Source of the DNA: Nitrosospira sp. | Lineage (GTDB): Bacteria; Pseudomonadota; Gammaproteobacteria; Burkholderiales; Nitrosomonadaceae | NCBI GenBank assembly: GCA_013821425.1 | Contig: JACDGV010000010.1 | Location: forward strand, 1-64,000 | Direction of reading: 5' to 3' | DNA length: 64,000 nucleotides | In this document: piece after piece, positions 38,413-49,264 of the stretch | Layout of the letters: each line of letters begins with the position of its first letter | Numbering within the stretch: position 1 is the stretch's first letter | Translations under genes and position numbers: made by a program | Notes under the pieces: generated by a model | What the model was told of the DNA's origin: nothing | Database searches by the model: none | Seen by the model: the letters and a program-made list of their open reading frames with translations, nothing else

Positions 38413-39915
38413 TTACAGGTTTTTGCGTGCACTACGAAAAACCAGCAGGAGCGCGCCAGATAATACTATTATTGCGGCCAACCCCAGGAACAGTGTATTG
38501 CCTAACCGGACGTAGGGCGTTGCGCCGCTAAACCCCTGCGCCATACCGTGCAGTGCGGTAGTGGTAAACACTTCCGCTTGTTGCAGGACCACGCCGCGTT
38601 CATCGATAATGGCGGTAACGCCGGTGTTCGTGGCCCGCAGCATATACCGTCCGGTTTCCAAAGCGCGCATTTGGGAGATTTGCAAATGTTGCCGCGGGCC
38701 GATGGAGCGGCCGAACCACGCGTCATTACTCACGTTGGCAAGCAGCGTGGCCTGCGGCAGTTGCCTGATGATTTCTTCGCCAAAAACGTCTTCGTAGCAA
38801 ATATTCACAGCTACACGCTGCCCGGCGATATTCATGGGTTTCTGGTCAAGCGTCCCGCGCGAAAAGTCGGACAACGGAATTTTCAGCACATTGACGACCC
38901 ACCCGAACACGGGCTTTAATGGAATGAATTCCCCGAACGGTACCAGGTGGTACTTGCGGTAACTCTGGCCGGGAGAGGAGCCAAAGCTGAACATGGAGTT
39001 GTAATATGCGCTGCCCCCGCCCGGTGCTTCAACCATGCCTACGAGAATGTCTCCATTATTCTGCCTGGCATGAGTGGCAAGTTGCGCGAGATAACTTGAC
39101 GGTACTTCGTCGCGATACAGGGGCACTGAAATTTCCGGTGTAATTATCAGGCGACTGCTACTTTCTTCTGCAAGCCTTGCGTAAGTATCCATGGAAGTGG
39201 CGATTTGATCCGCTCGCCATTTCAGGTCCTGCGAAATATTGCCTTGCAGCAGGCTTACTGTCACACGCTCGCCCAAGGGTTGGGTCCAGCGGATATGCTG
39301 CAAGCCAAAACCGATGATCCAGATTGCCAGCAGCGGCAGCAAATAACGGCGCTGGCGAAATTCTTTTTCAAAAAACAGGCAAAAGAGCGCCGCACTGCAA
39401 ACAAGCACCAGGGAAATGCCGTAGGCGCCCACTACCGGGGCAAAACCCGCCAGTGGACTATGCGGTACCTGCGAGTAGCCCAGCGTCAGCCATGGGAAAC
39501 CGGTAAACAACACGCTTCGTAGCCAGTCCGACAGTCCCCACAATGCACCCGCGGCCAGCGACCAGAGAGCGGGCATGGCAATATTCAGCTTCTTCAGTAT
39601 CCACCCCGTCGCCGCGGGGAACAGCGCGAGGTAAGCGCAGAGGAAGAGCAGCGCAATCACCGCGATGGGCATGGGCATCGCGCCAAAGTCGTGCAGGCTC
39701 ACGTAGATCCAGGTAACGCCAGCGCTGAACATGCCCATCCCGAAAGAAAAGCCCAGCAAGGCCGAATGGAAGGGCGTGGCGCTGCCGCGCCAAAAATGGC
39801 AAAGTAGCGCAACCGTGAACAGAGGAACCGGAAAAAGATAAAATGGCGCAAAACCCAGAACGGTAAGTGCGCCAAGCAGAAAGGAAATGATTAACTTAGA
39901 GCGGATTGTATTCAA
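38413..39915 (-). CDS. lnt: Apolipoprotein N-acyltransferase
   Basis: GFAPFYLFPVPLF, SLLQGNISQDLKW, ITPEISVPLYRDEVP, NICYEDVFGEEI, LANVSNDAWFGRS. Confidence 0.94.
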   Translation of the reverse strand: MNTIRSKLIISFLLGALTVLGFAPFYLFPVPLFTVALLCHFWRGSATPFHSALLGFSFGMGMFSAGVTWIYVSLHDFGAMPMPIAVIALLFLCAYLALFPAATGWILKKLNIAMPALWSLAAGALWGLSDWLRSVLFTGFPWLTLGYSQVPHSPLAGFAPVVGAYGISLVLVCSAALFCLFFEKEFRQRRYLLPLLAIWIIGFGLQHIRWTQPLGERVTVSLLQGNISQDLKWRADQIATSMDTYARLAEESSSRLIITPEISVPLYRDEVPSSYLAQLATHARQNNGDILVGMVEAPGGGSAYYNSMFSFGSSPGQSYRKYHLVPFGEFIPLKPVFGWVVNVLKIPLSDFSRGTLDQKPMNIAGQRVAVNICYEDVFGEEIIRQLPQATLLANVSNDAWFGRSIGPRQHLQISQMRALETGRYMLRATNTGVTAIIDERGVVLQQAEVFTTTALHGMAQGFSGATPYVRLGNTLFLGLAAIIVLSGALLLVFRSARKNL

Positions 39916-39930
39916 CGGCGCTTCAATAAC

Positions 39931-39978
39931 TCATCCCGCGAGGCTGGTGGAAAATCATCCCGCGAGGCTGGTGGAAAA
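39931..39978. repeat. 24-bp exact tandem duplication
   Basis: TCATCCCGCGAGGCTGGTGGAAAA repeated twice in direct tandem. Confidence 0.95.
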
Positions 39979-39992
39979 AACCCGGAACAGAA

Positions 39993-41174
39993 TCAGGTAG
40001 ACGAAGGGTTACGGTTTGGCAACACCAAGCGGAAGGTTGAGCCGACGTTGATCGCCGACTCGATCTCTAGTTCACCTCCCAGAAGTCGGGTCGCGTGGGA
40101 CGCGATACATAGTCCAAGCCCTACTCCGGACTGGCCGTATGTCTCGCCACGCCTGAATGCGTCGAACAGATTCTTTAAGTTTTCCGGCGGGATGCCGGGC
40201 CCTTGATCGATAACGCTGAGTACCCAATAAGAATCCGCCATATTACTCGCCTTTATCGTTACCCTGCCCCGTGAGCTGTATTTTACCGCGTTTGCCAGCA
40301 GGTTCTGCAGCACCAGAGTCAGCAACGCTCCATCGCTCTCGGCGTGGGCCCCATCCGGCACATCCACCTCGAACTCCAGTCCTTTGGATTGCGCTTCCTG
40401 CAATAACTGTTTGCTCACCTCCAGAATCAGTCGATGAAGATCCACGGGGTAAACATGTAGTTCAACACACTCCTGCCGCAGCAGTTCCGCCTGCAACAAT
40501 CGGTCCATTCCCGTTGTTGTCTGCAGGATGGCCCGCTTGATCGATTGAATATCCTCCATGCTTTCCGCATATTCTGGAGCTTTGGCCAGCTTTGCGGCAA
40601 GAAGTTGCAAATGAAGCATCGCGTGATTGAGATGGTTCCGAAGATCGTGCGATAGGAAGGAGAGGTATTTGGCCTGCGCATCCGTACTGGCCTGGAGTCG
40701 CTGCTGCAGGTGTTCGGTGAATTCGACTACTCCATGCTGGAGCGCCGTGTCGACCGCCATATTCAGCGCCACCTGCCCCTGAACGTCCACTTTCCCGTCC
40801 AACGCTTGAGAAACCTGCTCGACAATTATCCTGCGAAGCAGTCGGTACTCGATAATTAATTCCTGCACATTGTAATTTTCATGGAAGCGCGTCGCCCCGT
40901 GACTCTTGCTGCCTTCGATAAGCGCATAAGTAGCGTGGGGCTTGTCGGAAGCCAATGCATCGGCGATTTCATCCAGAACAAGCGGCAGGGAGTTTCGCAG
41001 TTGTAGCAGTGTTAATTCGTCGGCCGCGGGTAGCGTATTGCGCACCGCAATTTCCCACTTCGGGATAATGCTGGCGGCGCGTGCTCTTACAGCCGCCGCG
41101 AGGCGCGGAAAAGCCTGGTGCGCCAGTAAATTAAGCGTCAGGTCTTCGGTAGACGTCAGGTCTTCGGTAGACAA
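39993..41174 (-). CDS. Sensor histidine kinase (soluble, orphan)
   Basis: H-box FLSHDLRNHLNHAMLHLQLL, N-box NLLANAVKYSS, G-boxes DQGPGIPPENLKNLFDAFRRGETYGQSGVGLGL. Confidence 0.9.
   Translation of the reverse strand: MSTEDLTSTEDLTLNLLAHQAFPRLAAAVRARAASIIPKWEIAVRNTLPAADELTLLQLRNSLPLVLDEIADALASDKPHATYALIEGSKSHGATRFHENYNVQELIIEYRLLRRIIVEQVSQALDGKVDVQGQVALNMAVDTALQHGVVEFTEHLQQRLQASTDAQAKYLSFLSHDLRNHLNHAMLHLQLLAAKLAKAPEYAESMEDIQSIKRAILQTTTGMDRLLQAELLRQECVELHVYPVDLHRLILEVSKQLLQEAQSKGLEFEVDVPDGAHAESDGALLTLVLQNLLANAVKYSSRGRVTIKASNMADSYWVLSVIDQGPGIPPENLKNLFDAFRRGETYGQSGVGLGLCIASHATRLLGGELEIESAINVGSTFRLVLPNRNPSST
41137..41172. repeat. 18-bp exact tandem duplication in the 5' end of the histidine kinase gene
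   Basis: GTCAGGTCTTCGGTAGAC twice; encodes the doubled STEDLT in MSTEDLTSTEDLT. Confidence 0.95.
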
Positions 41175-41468
41175 AAGGCGTTCTCCTTTAACGGGATGTG
41201 AAGTAATCTCGGCTTAGAAAAATCAGAACATAAACGTGGGGTACGTGGGACCACGTGGGTTACTCGGGGTAGCCGGAGGATTGAGATGGCCCAATCAGTG
41301 AGGACGCCTCAAAAGAGATTTTTTGCAAAGAAACCCGAACCAGGGAATTGAATATGCGCAAACCGTTATTATACGGGAGCTGCTGCTGAATGGGGAAGTT
41401 GAACACGTGGACGAGCGGCGCCACATCGATTTTGTGTTAGACTTCAGGTCTCAAGCGTGGGGGGAAAT

Positions 41469-42785
41469 ATGCTGGGCCACAAATTCAGGGTTTTTAGCCA
41501 CGAGCCGCTGACGTTGACGAAAAAAAAACTGCGCTGGCTGATTCTGTTATCGAGCATTCCGCTGTTCGGCATGGTGGCCGCTTTCGGTATAGCGCCCAAC
41601 ACGGCGCTGGAAGAGCTTCCGGTGGAACAGGTCATCCTCGGCCTCGATCTTCCGGAAATTCATTCGGCGTCGCATGCAAACATGACCTTTTGGCGTCAGG
41701 AACGCATCCAGCGCGGCGACACGATTGCTACCCTCCTTTCCCGGCTCCATGTAAGCAACCAGGAGGCGGTCAAATTCCTGCGAGATACAAGGGATATCAA
41801 GGGTGTGCATCAACTGGCCGCCGGCAAAACCATCCATGTGCTGACTACGGCGGCTGGCCAACTGCTCCTGTTACGCTATTTTTCAGGCGGCAGTGAGCAA
41901 CTGGTAATTGAAAAGAGTGGTGAAACCTTTAAAGTAAGCGATCAACCTCCCGCCCTGGAGACGCACGTTCAGATGAAATCGGGCATGATAAACAGCTCGC
42001 TGTTCGCTGCTATCGACAGCGCGGGCGTGCCCGACAGCGTTGCTACCCAGATCGTTGATATTCTTGCTACCGAAATTGATTTTCATCGGGATTTGCGCAA
42101 GGGTGACCGCTTTACGGTTGTGTACGATTCGCTTTACGGCAATGGGGAGCCTGCCCGGGCCGGACGGGTTCTGGCGGTGGAATTCGTCAATCAGGGAACG
42201 CCCCATCGTGCGCTATATTTTCAGGCCGATAATGGGGAAAGCGGGTATTACACGCCTGACGGCAAAAATCTCCGAAAAGCCTTCCTGCGTTCGCCTCTGG
42301 AGTTTTCCCGCATCAGTTCCGGTTTTTCCAGCGCACGTTTCCACCCCGTCCTCAAGACATGGCGGGCTCATAAAGGCATCGATTACGCTGCGCCGACAGG
42401 TACTCGGGTGAAAGCGGCCGCTGATGGAACGGTGGCTTTTGCCGGATGGCAGGGCGGTTATGGTAACGTCGTCATTCTTGAGCACCGCGGGTCGTATTCT
42501 ACCGTTTATGGTCACTTATCCGCGTTTGCCAAAGGCTTGCGCAAAGGCCAGCGCGTCAGCCAGGGAGACGTAATCGGGAATGTGGGTGCAACGGGAATGG
42601 CTACCGGTCCGCATCTGCATTATGAATTTCGCTTCAAAGGCGTTCAGCGTGATCCCTTGAAGGTGGCGATGCCTGCCGCCAATCCTGTTTTACCCAAACA
42701 CATGCCTGCGTTCTACGAATACACAAAGTCGTCAATGGCTCGGCTGGATATGCTGCGTGGCACGAGCCTCGCATTTCTGGACTAG
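41469..42785 (+). CDS. M23 family peptidoglycan DD-metallopeptidase (MepM-like)
   Basis: HKGIDYAAPTGTRVKAAADGTVAFAGWQGGYGNVVILEH, GATGMATGPHLHYEF. Confidence 0.93.
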   Translation: MLGHKFRVFSHEPLTLTKKKLRWLILLSSIPLFGMVAAFGIAPNTALEELPVEQVILGLDLPEIHSASHANMTFWRQERIQRGDTIATLLSRLHVSNQEAVKFLRDTRDIKGVHQLAAGKTIHVLTTAAGQLLLLRYFSGGSEQLVIEKSGETFKVSDQPPALETHVQMKSGMINSSLFAAIDSAGVPDSVATQIVDILATEIDFHRDLRKGDRFTVVYDSLYGNGEPARAGRVLAVEFVNQGTPHRALYFQADNGESGYYTPDGKNLRKAFLRSPLEFSRISSGFSSARFHPVLKTWRAHKGIDYAAPTGTRVKAAADGTVAFAGWQGGYGNVVILEHRGSYSTVYGHLSAFAKGLRKGQRVSQGDVIGNVGATGMATGPHLHYEFRFKGVQRDPLKVAMPAANPVLPKHMPAFYEYTKSSMARLDMLRGTSLAFLD

Positions 42786-42827
42786 CGCGAAATAGCGCCG
42801 GAAATCAAAGGGTGCGGAGCGAAAGAT

Positions 42828-43928
42828 TTGACAGCCGAATACTACATCGGTCTCATGTCCGGTACCAGTCTGGACGGAATCGATGCGGTGCTGGCCGATT
42901 TTACTTCAGCCCCATCTCTCGTGCGGCATACCTTTTATGTAGCTTATGATGGGAACTTGCGCACTCGGTTGCTCGATTTGCATCACTCCGGGCATGATGA
43001 ACTGCACCGCGCTGCCATTCTTGGCAATGACCTTGCCCATCATTACGCGGAAGCCGTTAACGGTGTACTTCGAGGAAGCGGCGTAAAATCCGGAGACGTT
43101 GTAGCGGTCGGATGCCATGGCCAGACTGTCCGGCATTGTCCCCAGTCCGGGGCAGGATATACGATTCAACTGTGCAATCCGGCGTTGCTCGTTGAGCTCA
43201 CCGGCATTACCGTGGTTGCGGATTTCAGAAGCCGCGATATAGGGGCAGGCGGTCAGGGTGCTCCCCTGGTTCCGGCATTTCATCAAGTATTATTCGCAGA
43301 CCCTCAAATCCACCGGGCTATTGTCAACATTGGCGGCATATCCAATCTCACCAGCCTGGCGCCGGGAGGAGAGGTCACCGGATTCGATTGCGGCCCCGGC
43401 AATATGATGATGGACGCCTGGTGCTTACGTCACACCGGAAATACCTACGACGAAAACGGCGCATGGGCCGAATCCGGCAGGGTGCTACAGGCATTGCTGG
43501 AGAAACTTCTGGCGCTGCCGTTCTTTTCCCTTCCGCCGCCAAAAAGCGCCGGTAGGGAAACATTCAATCTCGGCTGGCTGGAGAGTTGCCTATCTGGAGA
43601 TGAAAAGCCTGCGGATGTGCAAGCAACGCTGCTGCAGTTGACCGTCCTCGGAATTGCCCGGTCGGTGCTGGTTTATTCCCCCAACGCGGCGGAAATTTTC
43701 CTATGTGGCGGAGGCGCGCGAAACGGGGCGCTGGTCTCGCGAATGCGAGCAGCTCTGCCGGGTAGGAAAGTGGACTTGACGGACAGTCTCGGCGTTGATG
43801 CTGACTGGCTGGAAGCACTTGCTTTTGCCTGGCTGGCGAAACAGGTCATCCAGGGTATTCCGGCCAATCTTCCCGCAGCAACCGGCGCAAGGGGCCCAAG
43901 ACTGCTTGGGGCCATCTACCCTAAGTGA
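42828..43928 (+). CDS. anmK: Anhydro-N-acetylmuramic acid kinase
   Basis: YYIGLMSGTSLDGIDAVLADF, GCHGQTVRH, NIGGISNLT, FDCGPGNMMMDAW; TTG start. Confidence 0.95.
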   Translation: MTAEYYIGLMSGTSLDGIDAVLADFTSAPSLVRHTFYVAYDGNLRTRLLDLHHSGHDELHRAAILGNDLAHHYAEAVNGVLRGSGVKSGDVVAVGCHGQTVRHCPQSGAGYTIQLCNPALLVELTGITVVADFRSRDIGAGGQGAPLVPAFHQVLFADPQIHRAIVNIGGISNLTSLAPGGEVTGFDCGPGNMMMDAWCLRHTGNTYDENGAWAESGRVLQALLEKLLALPFFSLPPPKSAGRETFNLGWLESCLSGDEKPADVQATLLQLTVLGIARSVLVYSPNAAEIFLCGGGARNGALVSRMRAALPGRKVDLTDSLGVDADWLEALAFAWLAKQVIQGIPANLPAATGARGPRLLGAIYPK

Positions 43929-43995
43929 TTTCCTATTTCCCATATTTCGCTACTTGCCACCAGTCACCAGCAGGAGTAGTTTGGCGGGGAAATTG

Positions 43996-44364
43996 TTAAA
44001 CCGAAAAAGATGAGCCACAACCGCATGTGCTGGACGCCCCGGGGTTCTTGATGACAAATTGAGCCCCTTCGGCATTTTCCTGATAGTCGATTTCCGCTCC
44101 TGCCAGATATTGAAAACTCATCGCATCGATCAGTAGCTTGACGCCGCTCTTCTCCATTACCATGTCATCTTCGTTTATCAGTTCGTCAAAGGTAAAGCCG
44201 TACTTGAAACCGGAGCATCCCCCACCCGCTACGAATACTCTCAGCTTGAGATCATCATTTCCTTCTTCCTCGATCAGCTGTCTCACTTTGCTCGCCGCGT
44301 TATCGGTGAAGATTAAAGGAACCTGCGTTTCGGTGACCAACTCATGCTCGGTTGGGGCGTTCAT
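43996..44364 (-). CDS. erpA: Iron-sulfur cluster insertion protein
   Basis: [15 protein letters not shown] and CGCGSSF A-type carrier motifs. Confidence 0.93.
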   Translation of the reverse strand: MNAPTEHELVTETQVPLIFTDNAASKVRQLIEEEGNDDLKLRVFVAGGGCSGFKYGFTFDELINEDDMVMEKSGVKLLIDAMSFQYLAGAEIDYQENAEGAQFVIKNPGASSTCGCGSSFSV

Positions 44365-44419
44365 ATTGAATCTCCCGGTAGATAAATAGAAACATTATTC
44401 CACCTGCTATTATACATCG

Positions 44420-44833
44420 TCAGTCAGCCTGGGCGGCAGGCACCAATGGCACAACATTGCTGTCGGGCTGCGCATTATCCACATGGTGAAGCATACCGTC
44501 AACCGCTGCGCCAAGTTGTATTTCCATTGTCTTGTAATGTACATCGCCAGAGACCCGTGCTTTGGGTTGCAGTTCCATATACTCAGTCGTATGTATCGCT
44601 CCTGCCACCGTGCCATTGATGATCGCATGGGAGACCTGTATTTTCCCCTCGATGACCGCCTGATCGCTAAGCACCAGGGTGCTGGGCTTGTCGCCGAGCG
44701 CGGTAATGTTTCCCGTGACATGGCCATCTACGCGCAACCCCCCGCTGAAGTTTATGTTGCCGTCTATATGGGTCCCCGAACCGATAAGTGAGTCAATCTG
44801 GTTTTGGGGTTTTCCCGTTTTTTTCCCGAACAT
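44420..44833 (-). CDS. Bactofilin (polymer-forming cytoskeletal protein)
   Basis: IDSLIGSGTHIDGNINFSGGLRVDGHVTGNI...ARVSGDVHYKTMEIQLGAAVDGML. Confidence 0.92.
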   Translation of the reverse strand: MFGKKTGKPQNQIDSLIGSGTHIDGNINFSGGLRVDGHVTGNITALGDKPSTLVLSDQAVIEGKIQVSHAIINGTVAGAIHTTEYMELQPKARVSGDVHYKTMEIQLGAAVDGMLHHVDNAQPDSNVVPLVPAAQAD

Positions 44834-44843
44834 TTTCTCTCCT

Positions 44844-45590
44844 TCACAAAGTCAGGTTTACGGTCTGCATTAGCCTTGCCTGCGTTATACCTTTTTCAAA
44901 CACTTTCACTTGCATGCTGTCGACGATGGCTTCTGGCGGGAGCCGGAAAGTGTTTTCTATGCGCTGATAAAATCGGAAGCTGACATCAAACGTCTGAGAC
45001 GTACTGTCGCTGGCTAAGGGTACCACCATTTTTTCCCCATTTTGCTGGAAGTGGACGGCAAGTTCAAGGCTACCCTGAAAATCCTTTCCGCGCTGTCCGA
45101 CCTGCACGAGCAAAAGGCTATACCGGTATTCTCCGGGCAGCTTGCTGCGTTCGAGCTTTAGCCGGCCAATGGAAACACGTTGGTCGGTTTTCCCGGGTGC
45201 TGTTCCGAGGCTTTGGAAAAATGCCAGATCTTCCTTGAGGCGGGTATTTTCATCTTCCAGAATTTTAACCTGCCTGGTGATATCTTCGCGTGCAACGATA
45301 TCCATTTGTAACTGACGGTCAAAACCGGCCACTTGCATACGCAGCTCGTCATTATCCTGTTGCAGGCGTGTGTTCAGCTGGGACAGGCGATTCAGTTCTG
45401 CGCTTCCTTCCTCATTTTTGTCAAATCCCGCAAACTTGCGCCCGGCATCGTACATACCCCAGGACAGACCCAGCGCCAGCAAGGCAAGCAAGGCGATTAC
45501 CAGCCAGCGCACGTATGTCGGCGTTTGCGGACGCACGGCTACTCGTGGGGCTGATATGCCGTATTTCCTTTTAAGCGATTTGATCATCAT
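44844..45590 (-). CDS. Conserved membrane-anchored coiled-coil protein (DUF6776-like)
   Basis: Single TM then coiled coil; location next to bactofilin/erpA. Confidence 0.65.
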   Translation of the reverse strand: MMIKSLKRKYGISAPRVAVRPQTPTYVRWLVIALLALLALGLSWGMYDAGRKFAGFDKNEEGSAELNRLSQLNTRLQQDNDELRMQVAGFDRQLQMDIVAREDITRQVKILEDENTRLKEDLAFFQSLGTAPGKTDQRVSIGRLKLERSKLPGEYRYSLLLVQVGQRGKDFQGSLELAVHFQQNGEKMVVPLASDSTSQTFDVSFRFYQRIENTFRLPPEAIVDSMQVKVFEKGITQARLMQTVNLTL

Positions 45591-45764
45591 CCAGGAGCGC
45601 TGAAGGGTTTTCCCGTGGAGCTTCCCGCCGCAAACGGTCCTGAGAGGGCTAGGCGGACAAGCAGACGGGTTCCGCGCACCACCGCTGCAGTTGACTTGAT
45701 CTGGCCTTGCAAAACGCCCGGTGCGAGCCCCGCTGGTAAAATCCGGGACTCCTTCAAAGGTTTG

Positions 45765-46793
45765 CTACGGCAGCAAAGGAGCATGGCTGTTCGCGAGGGT
45801 TTCCGGCAAGCCAAACATAAGATTCATGTTCTGTACCGCTTGTCCCGCCGCACCTTTAACCAGGTTATCTGTTACCGACAGTATCACGGCTGTGTCACCC
45901 CCCTGTGGGCGGTGGACAGCGATGCGGCAGAGATTTGAACCTCGCACTGAGCGTGTTTCCGGATGGGCGCCGGGAGGAAGTACGTCCACAAACGGTTCGT
46001 TCGCGTATCGTTTTTCATAGAGAGCCTGTAAGTCGACATCCGCGACGAGCCTCGCATAGAGCGTGGCGTGTATACCGCGGATCATCGGTGTAAGGTGAGG
46101 CACGAATGTTAATCCCACCGGACGTGCCGCTACCTGAGACAGACCTTGGCTAATTTCGGGCAGATGGCGATGGCCGGGAACACCGTAGGCTTTGAAATTA
46201 TCGGCAGTTTCTGCAAACAATGAATGTACGGCTGCGTTTCGTCCAGCGCCCGACACTCCGGATTTTGCGTCTGCGATGAGGTGGTCCAGGTCTGCAGCGC
46301 CTGTTTCAATCAGCGGCAGAAAACCCAATTGCACCGCGGTGGGATAACAGCCTGGATTAGCTATGAGCCGGGCACTCCGGATCTGGTCGCGATTGATTTC
46401 CGGCAGGCCATAAACCGCCTCTGACACCAGGTCTGGACACGCGTGCGGCATGCCGTACCATTTTTCCCATATCGCAATATCCTTGATACGAAAATCGGCA
46501 GCCAGATCGATAACGCGCACCCCCGCGTTGAGCAATGATCGGGCCTGTTGCATGGCTATGCCGTTAGGCGTGGCAAAGAATACCAGGTCACACTTGTCAA
46601 GGCGTGCTTCCGCGGGATCACAGAATTTAAGCGATACGTGTCCGCGTAAGCTGGGGAATAATTCTGCTACACCCATGCCTGCTTCCTTGCGCGAAGTAAT
46701 CGCCTGTATGTTCACCTCCGGGTGCTGTGACAAAAGGCGCAACAACTCTACACCGGTGTAGCCCGTTCCTCCCACAATACCAATATTCAGCAT
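45765..46793 (-). CDS. argC: N-acetyl-gamma-glutamyl-phosphate reductase
   Basis: [41 protein letters not shown]; start moved to MLNIGIVGG from the longer track ORF. Confidence 0.95.
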   Translation of the reverse strand: MLNIGIVGGTGYTGVELLRLLSQHPEVNIQAITSRKEAGMGVAELFPSLRGHVSLKFCDPAEARLDKCDLVFFATPNGIAMQQARSLLNAGVRVIDLAADFRIKDIAIWEKWYGMPHACPDLVSEAVYGLPEINRDQIRSARLIANPGCYPTAVQLGFLPLIETGAADLDHLIADAKSGVSGAGRNAAVHSLFAETADNFKAYGVPGHRHLPEISQGLSQVAARPVGLTFVPHLTPMIRGIHATLYARLVADVDLQALYEKRYANEPFVDVLPPGAHPETRSVRGSNLCRIAVHRPQGGDTAVILSVTDNLVKGAAGQAVQNMNLMFGLPETLANSHAPLLP

Positions 46794-46834
46794 GGACCCC
46801 CCCATCGTGTTTCCAGGACAATTATAAAGCAAAT

Positions 46835-46863
46835 AAAAAAGCCGCCACAGACGGGCGGCTTTA
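46835..46863 (-). terminator. Intrinsic terminator after rpsI
   Basis: Minus strand GCCGCCCGTCTGTGGCGGCTTTTTTATTTGC-type hairpin and T-run between rpsI stop and argC start. Confidence 0.8.
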
Positions 46864-46881
46864 GTGTGAACCGTAAAAAAC

Positions 46882-47274
46882 TTATCGCTTAGAAAATTGC
46901 TTGCGTCGACGCGCCTTCCGCAAGCCAACCTTCTTTCTTTCCACCTCGCGGGCATCGCGGGTAACAAGCCCGGCATTGCTCAATATGGGTTTGAGGGTCG
47001 CGTCAAAATCGATTAATGCGCGAGTGATGCCGTGGCGCACTGCGCCAGCCTGTCCCGACTCACCCCCGCCGTGGATATTTACCATGATGTCGAAACTGGT
47101 GAGATTGCCAGTCAACTCAAGCGGCTGCCGGACCACCATGCGACCGGTTTCGCGGGAGAAAAATTCATCAACTGGTTTGTCGTTAACAGTGATCAAACCC
47201 CTGCCAGGCTTGAGGAAAACACGAGCCACGGCGCTCTTCCGACGACCAGTACCATAATTATAGGTTGTACTCAT
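46882..47274 (-). CDS. rpsI: 30S ribosomal protein S9
   Basis: [20 protein letters not shown]...[14 protein letters not shown]. Confidence 0.97.
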   Translation of the reverse strand: MSTTYNYGTGRRKSAVARVFLKPGRGLITVNDKPVDEFFSRETGRMVVRQPLELTGNLTSFDIMVNIHGGGESGQAGAVRHGITRALIDFDATLKPILSNAGLVTRDAREVERKKVGLRKARRRKQFSKR

Positions 47275-47279
47275 GATTA

Positions 47280-47723
47280 TCAAGCCCTGACTTCGAGTTG
47301 TCGCGGTTGTTGCGCCGCGTGCGGATGAGACGCCCCAGCATAGACTTTGAGTTTTTTCAACATTGCATACCCCAGCGGACCTTTTGGCAGCATGCCCCTG
47401 ACCGCTTTTTCCAACGGACGCCCCGGAAAACGCGCATGCATTTTCGCGAAGCTGGTCTCGTAAATGCCACCCGGATAACCGCTGTGACGGTAATAGATCT
47501 TGTTCTCCGCCTTATTTCCCGTAACCCGCAGCTTGTCGACGTTGACGACAACGATGAAATCGCCGGTATCGACATGGGGCGTGAATATAGGCTTGTGTTT
47601 GCCCCGAAGACGATGCGCAATCTCCGCCGCGAGACGCCCCAACACCTTGTCGGCCGCATCGATCACGAACCAGTCGCGGCTCACTTCATGTGGTTTGGCT
47701 GAAAAGGTTTTCACGAAGGCCAT
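47280..47723 (-). CDS. rplM: 50S ribosomal protein L13
   Basis: [57 protein letters not shown]; start at [10 protein letters not shown]. Confidence 0.96.
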   Translation of the reverse strand: MAFVKTFSAKPHEVSRDWFVIDAADKVLGRLAAEIAHRLRGKHKPIFTPHVDTGDFIVVVNVDKLRVTGNKAENKIYYRHSGYPGGIYETSFAKMHARFPGRPLEKAVRGMLPKGPLGYAMLKKLKVYAGASHPHAAQQPRQLEVRA

Positions 47724-48108
47724 CCCTGCTGTTTCAGTAAAGCCCTGCACTTTATACCCGAACCGGTCCAATGTCAAATTTCGCGCCCATTCGGGCTTCC
47801 CCGACCACCTATTATCCCCAATAAAAGGGCGCTCCTCTCATTTTCCGGATAAGTCTTTTTGAATGGCATCTGCCGCGACCGGGGGTGATGCCCGACTCCC
47901 ACATAATATATAAAGGCGCAGGTTCGTGCAGATGGGCGAGCCGAGTCGAGTTGTGATCTGTGTTTATGGCACAAAAGGCATCTTATCTTTATCCAATAGC
48001 CCTGAGAAAACAGGTATTATAAACGCCGCAAAAAAAGCTAGCTGGAGTTCAGCGAGTGCTATTAACGCGAAATAAAATAAAAATCTTATTGTCAAGAGGA
48101 GAGAGTTG

Positions 48109-48981
48109 ATGTCACAAAAATACCCTGTCATCGCCGTTACCGGGTCGTCCGGCGCTGGTACGTCGACGGTCAAAAACAGTTTCGAGCATATATTTCGCCG
48201 CGAAAAACTGACCGCCGCGGTGATAGAGGGCGACAGCTTCCATCGTTACGATCGCGAGGCAATGAAAGCCGCGGTAGTCGAATCGGAAAAGGATGGCGGC
48301 CACCCCATCAGTCACTTCGGCCCCGAGGCAAACGAGTTCGAAAAACTGGAAGCGTTGTTCAAGGAATATGGAGAAAGCGGCAGCGGCGAGAGCCGGCTTT
48401 ACCTTCACAATGACGAGGAAGCCGCCCCCTACAACCAGAAGGCAGGCACTTTTACTCCTTGGGGACCGATAAAGCCCGGTTCAGATTTGCTCTTTTACGA
48501 AGGTTTGCATGGCGGCGTGAAAAGCGCTACCGCCGATGTGGCGACCTACGTGGATTTGCTGGTGGGCGTAGTGCCCATCGTCAATCTGGAATGGATACAA
48601 AAAATTCATCGGGACATGAACGCGCGCGGCTATTCGGCAGAGGCTGTTACCCACACCATCCTTCGCCGCATGCACGATTACGTGCATTACATCACCCCGC
48701 AATTTTCGCGCACGCATATCAACTTTCAGCGGGTACCGACGGTAGATACGTCCAATCCTTTTATTGCGCGTGACATTCCCACCCTGGATGAAAGTTTCGT
48801 GGTGATCCGCTTCCGCGACCCCCGGAAAGTGGATTTTCCCTATCTGCTTTCCATGATTCATAACTCGTTCATGTCTCGTCCGAATACGATAGTCGTGCCA
48901 GGCGGAAAGATGGGATTGGCTATAGAGCTTATATTGACGCCGCTTATTCTTAATCTGGTGAGGGTAAGCCGTAACAAATAG
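48109..48981 (+). CDS. prk: Phosphoribulokinase
   Basis: YPVIAVTGSSGAGTSTVKNSFEHIFRREKLTAAVIEGDSFHRYDR; class I bacterial PRK pattern. Confidence 0.94.
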   Translation: MSQKYPVIAVTGSSGAGTSTVKNSFEHIFRREKLTAAVIEGDSFHRYDREAMKAAVVESEKDGGHPISHFGPEANEFEKLEALFKEYGESGSGESRLYLHNDEEAAPYNQKAGTFTPWGPIKPGSDLLFYEGLHGGVKSATADVATYVDLLVGVVPIVNLEWIQKIHRDMNARGYSAEAVTHTILRRMHDYVHYITPQFSRTHINFQRVPTVDTSNPFIARDIPTLDESFVVIRFRDPRKVDFPYLLSMIHNSFMSRPNTIVVPGGKMGLAIELILTPLILNLVRVSRNK

Positions 48982-49264
48982 CAGCAACGCTGGCCGATAA
49001 AAGCGTGCTATAAAGCATGGCTTGGACGCTGTACTCCAAGTATTGAGGATTCTGCCACACGTGCCCGCACATGCTCCGGGGAAAGGTGACCGGCGCCAAG
49101 TGTTGAAGGACCGGCCAGGAGCCCCGTTCGTTGCGAAGGCCAGGCCGGGCTGCTTTCGTTTGATTTATAGATGTGCGTTCCGCCTTTTTTCAGCACAGCG
49201 CTTTTCGTACGTTCGATGAAGGTTCAATAATTCCGCTGTCCGCTTCCGGAACCCCATCTCCTCA

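Noticed and set aside
45587-45814. 75-aa minus-strand ORF between DUF6776-like gene and argC
   Set aside because: Overlaps the argC 3' end in another frame and has no recognisable family; insufficient support
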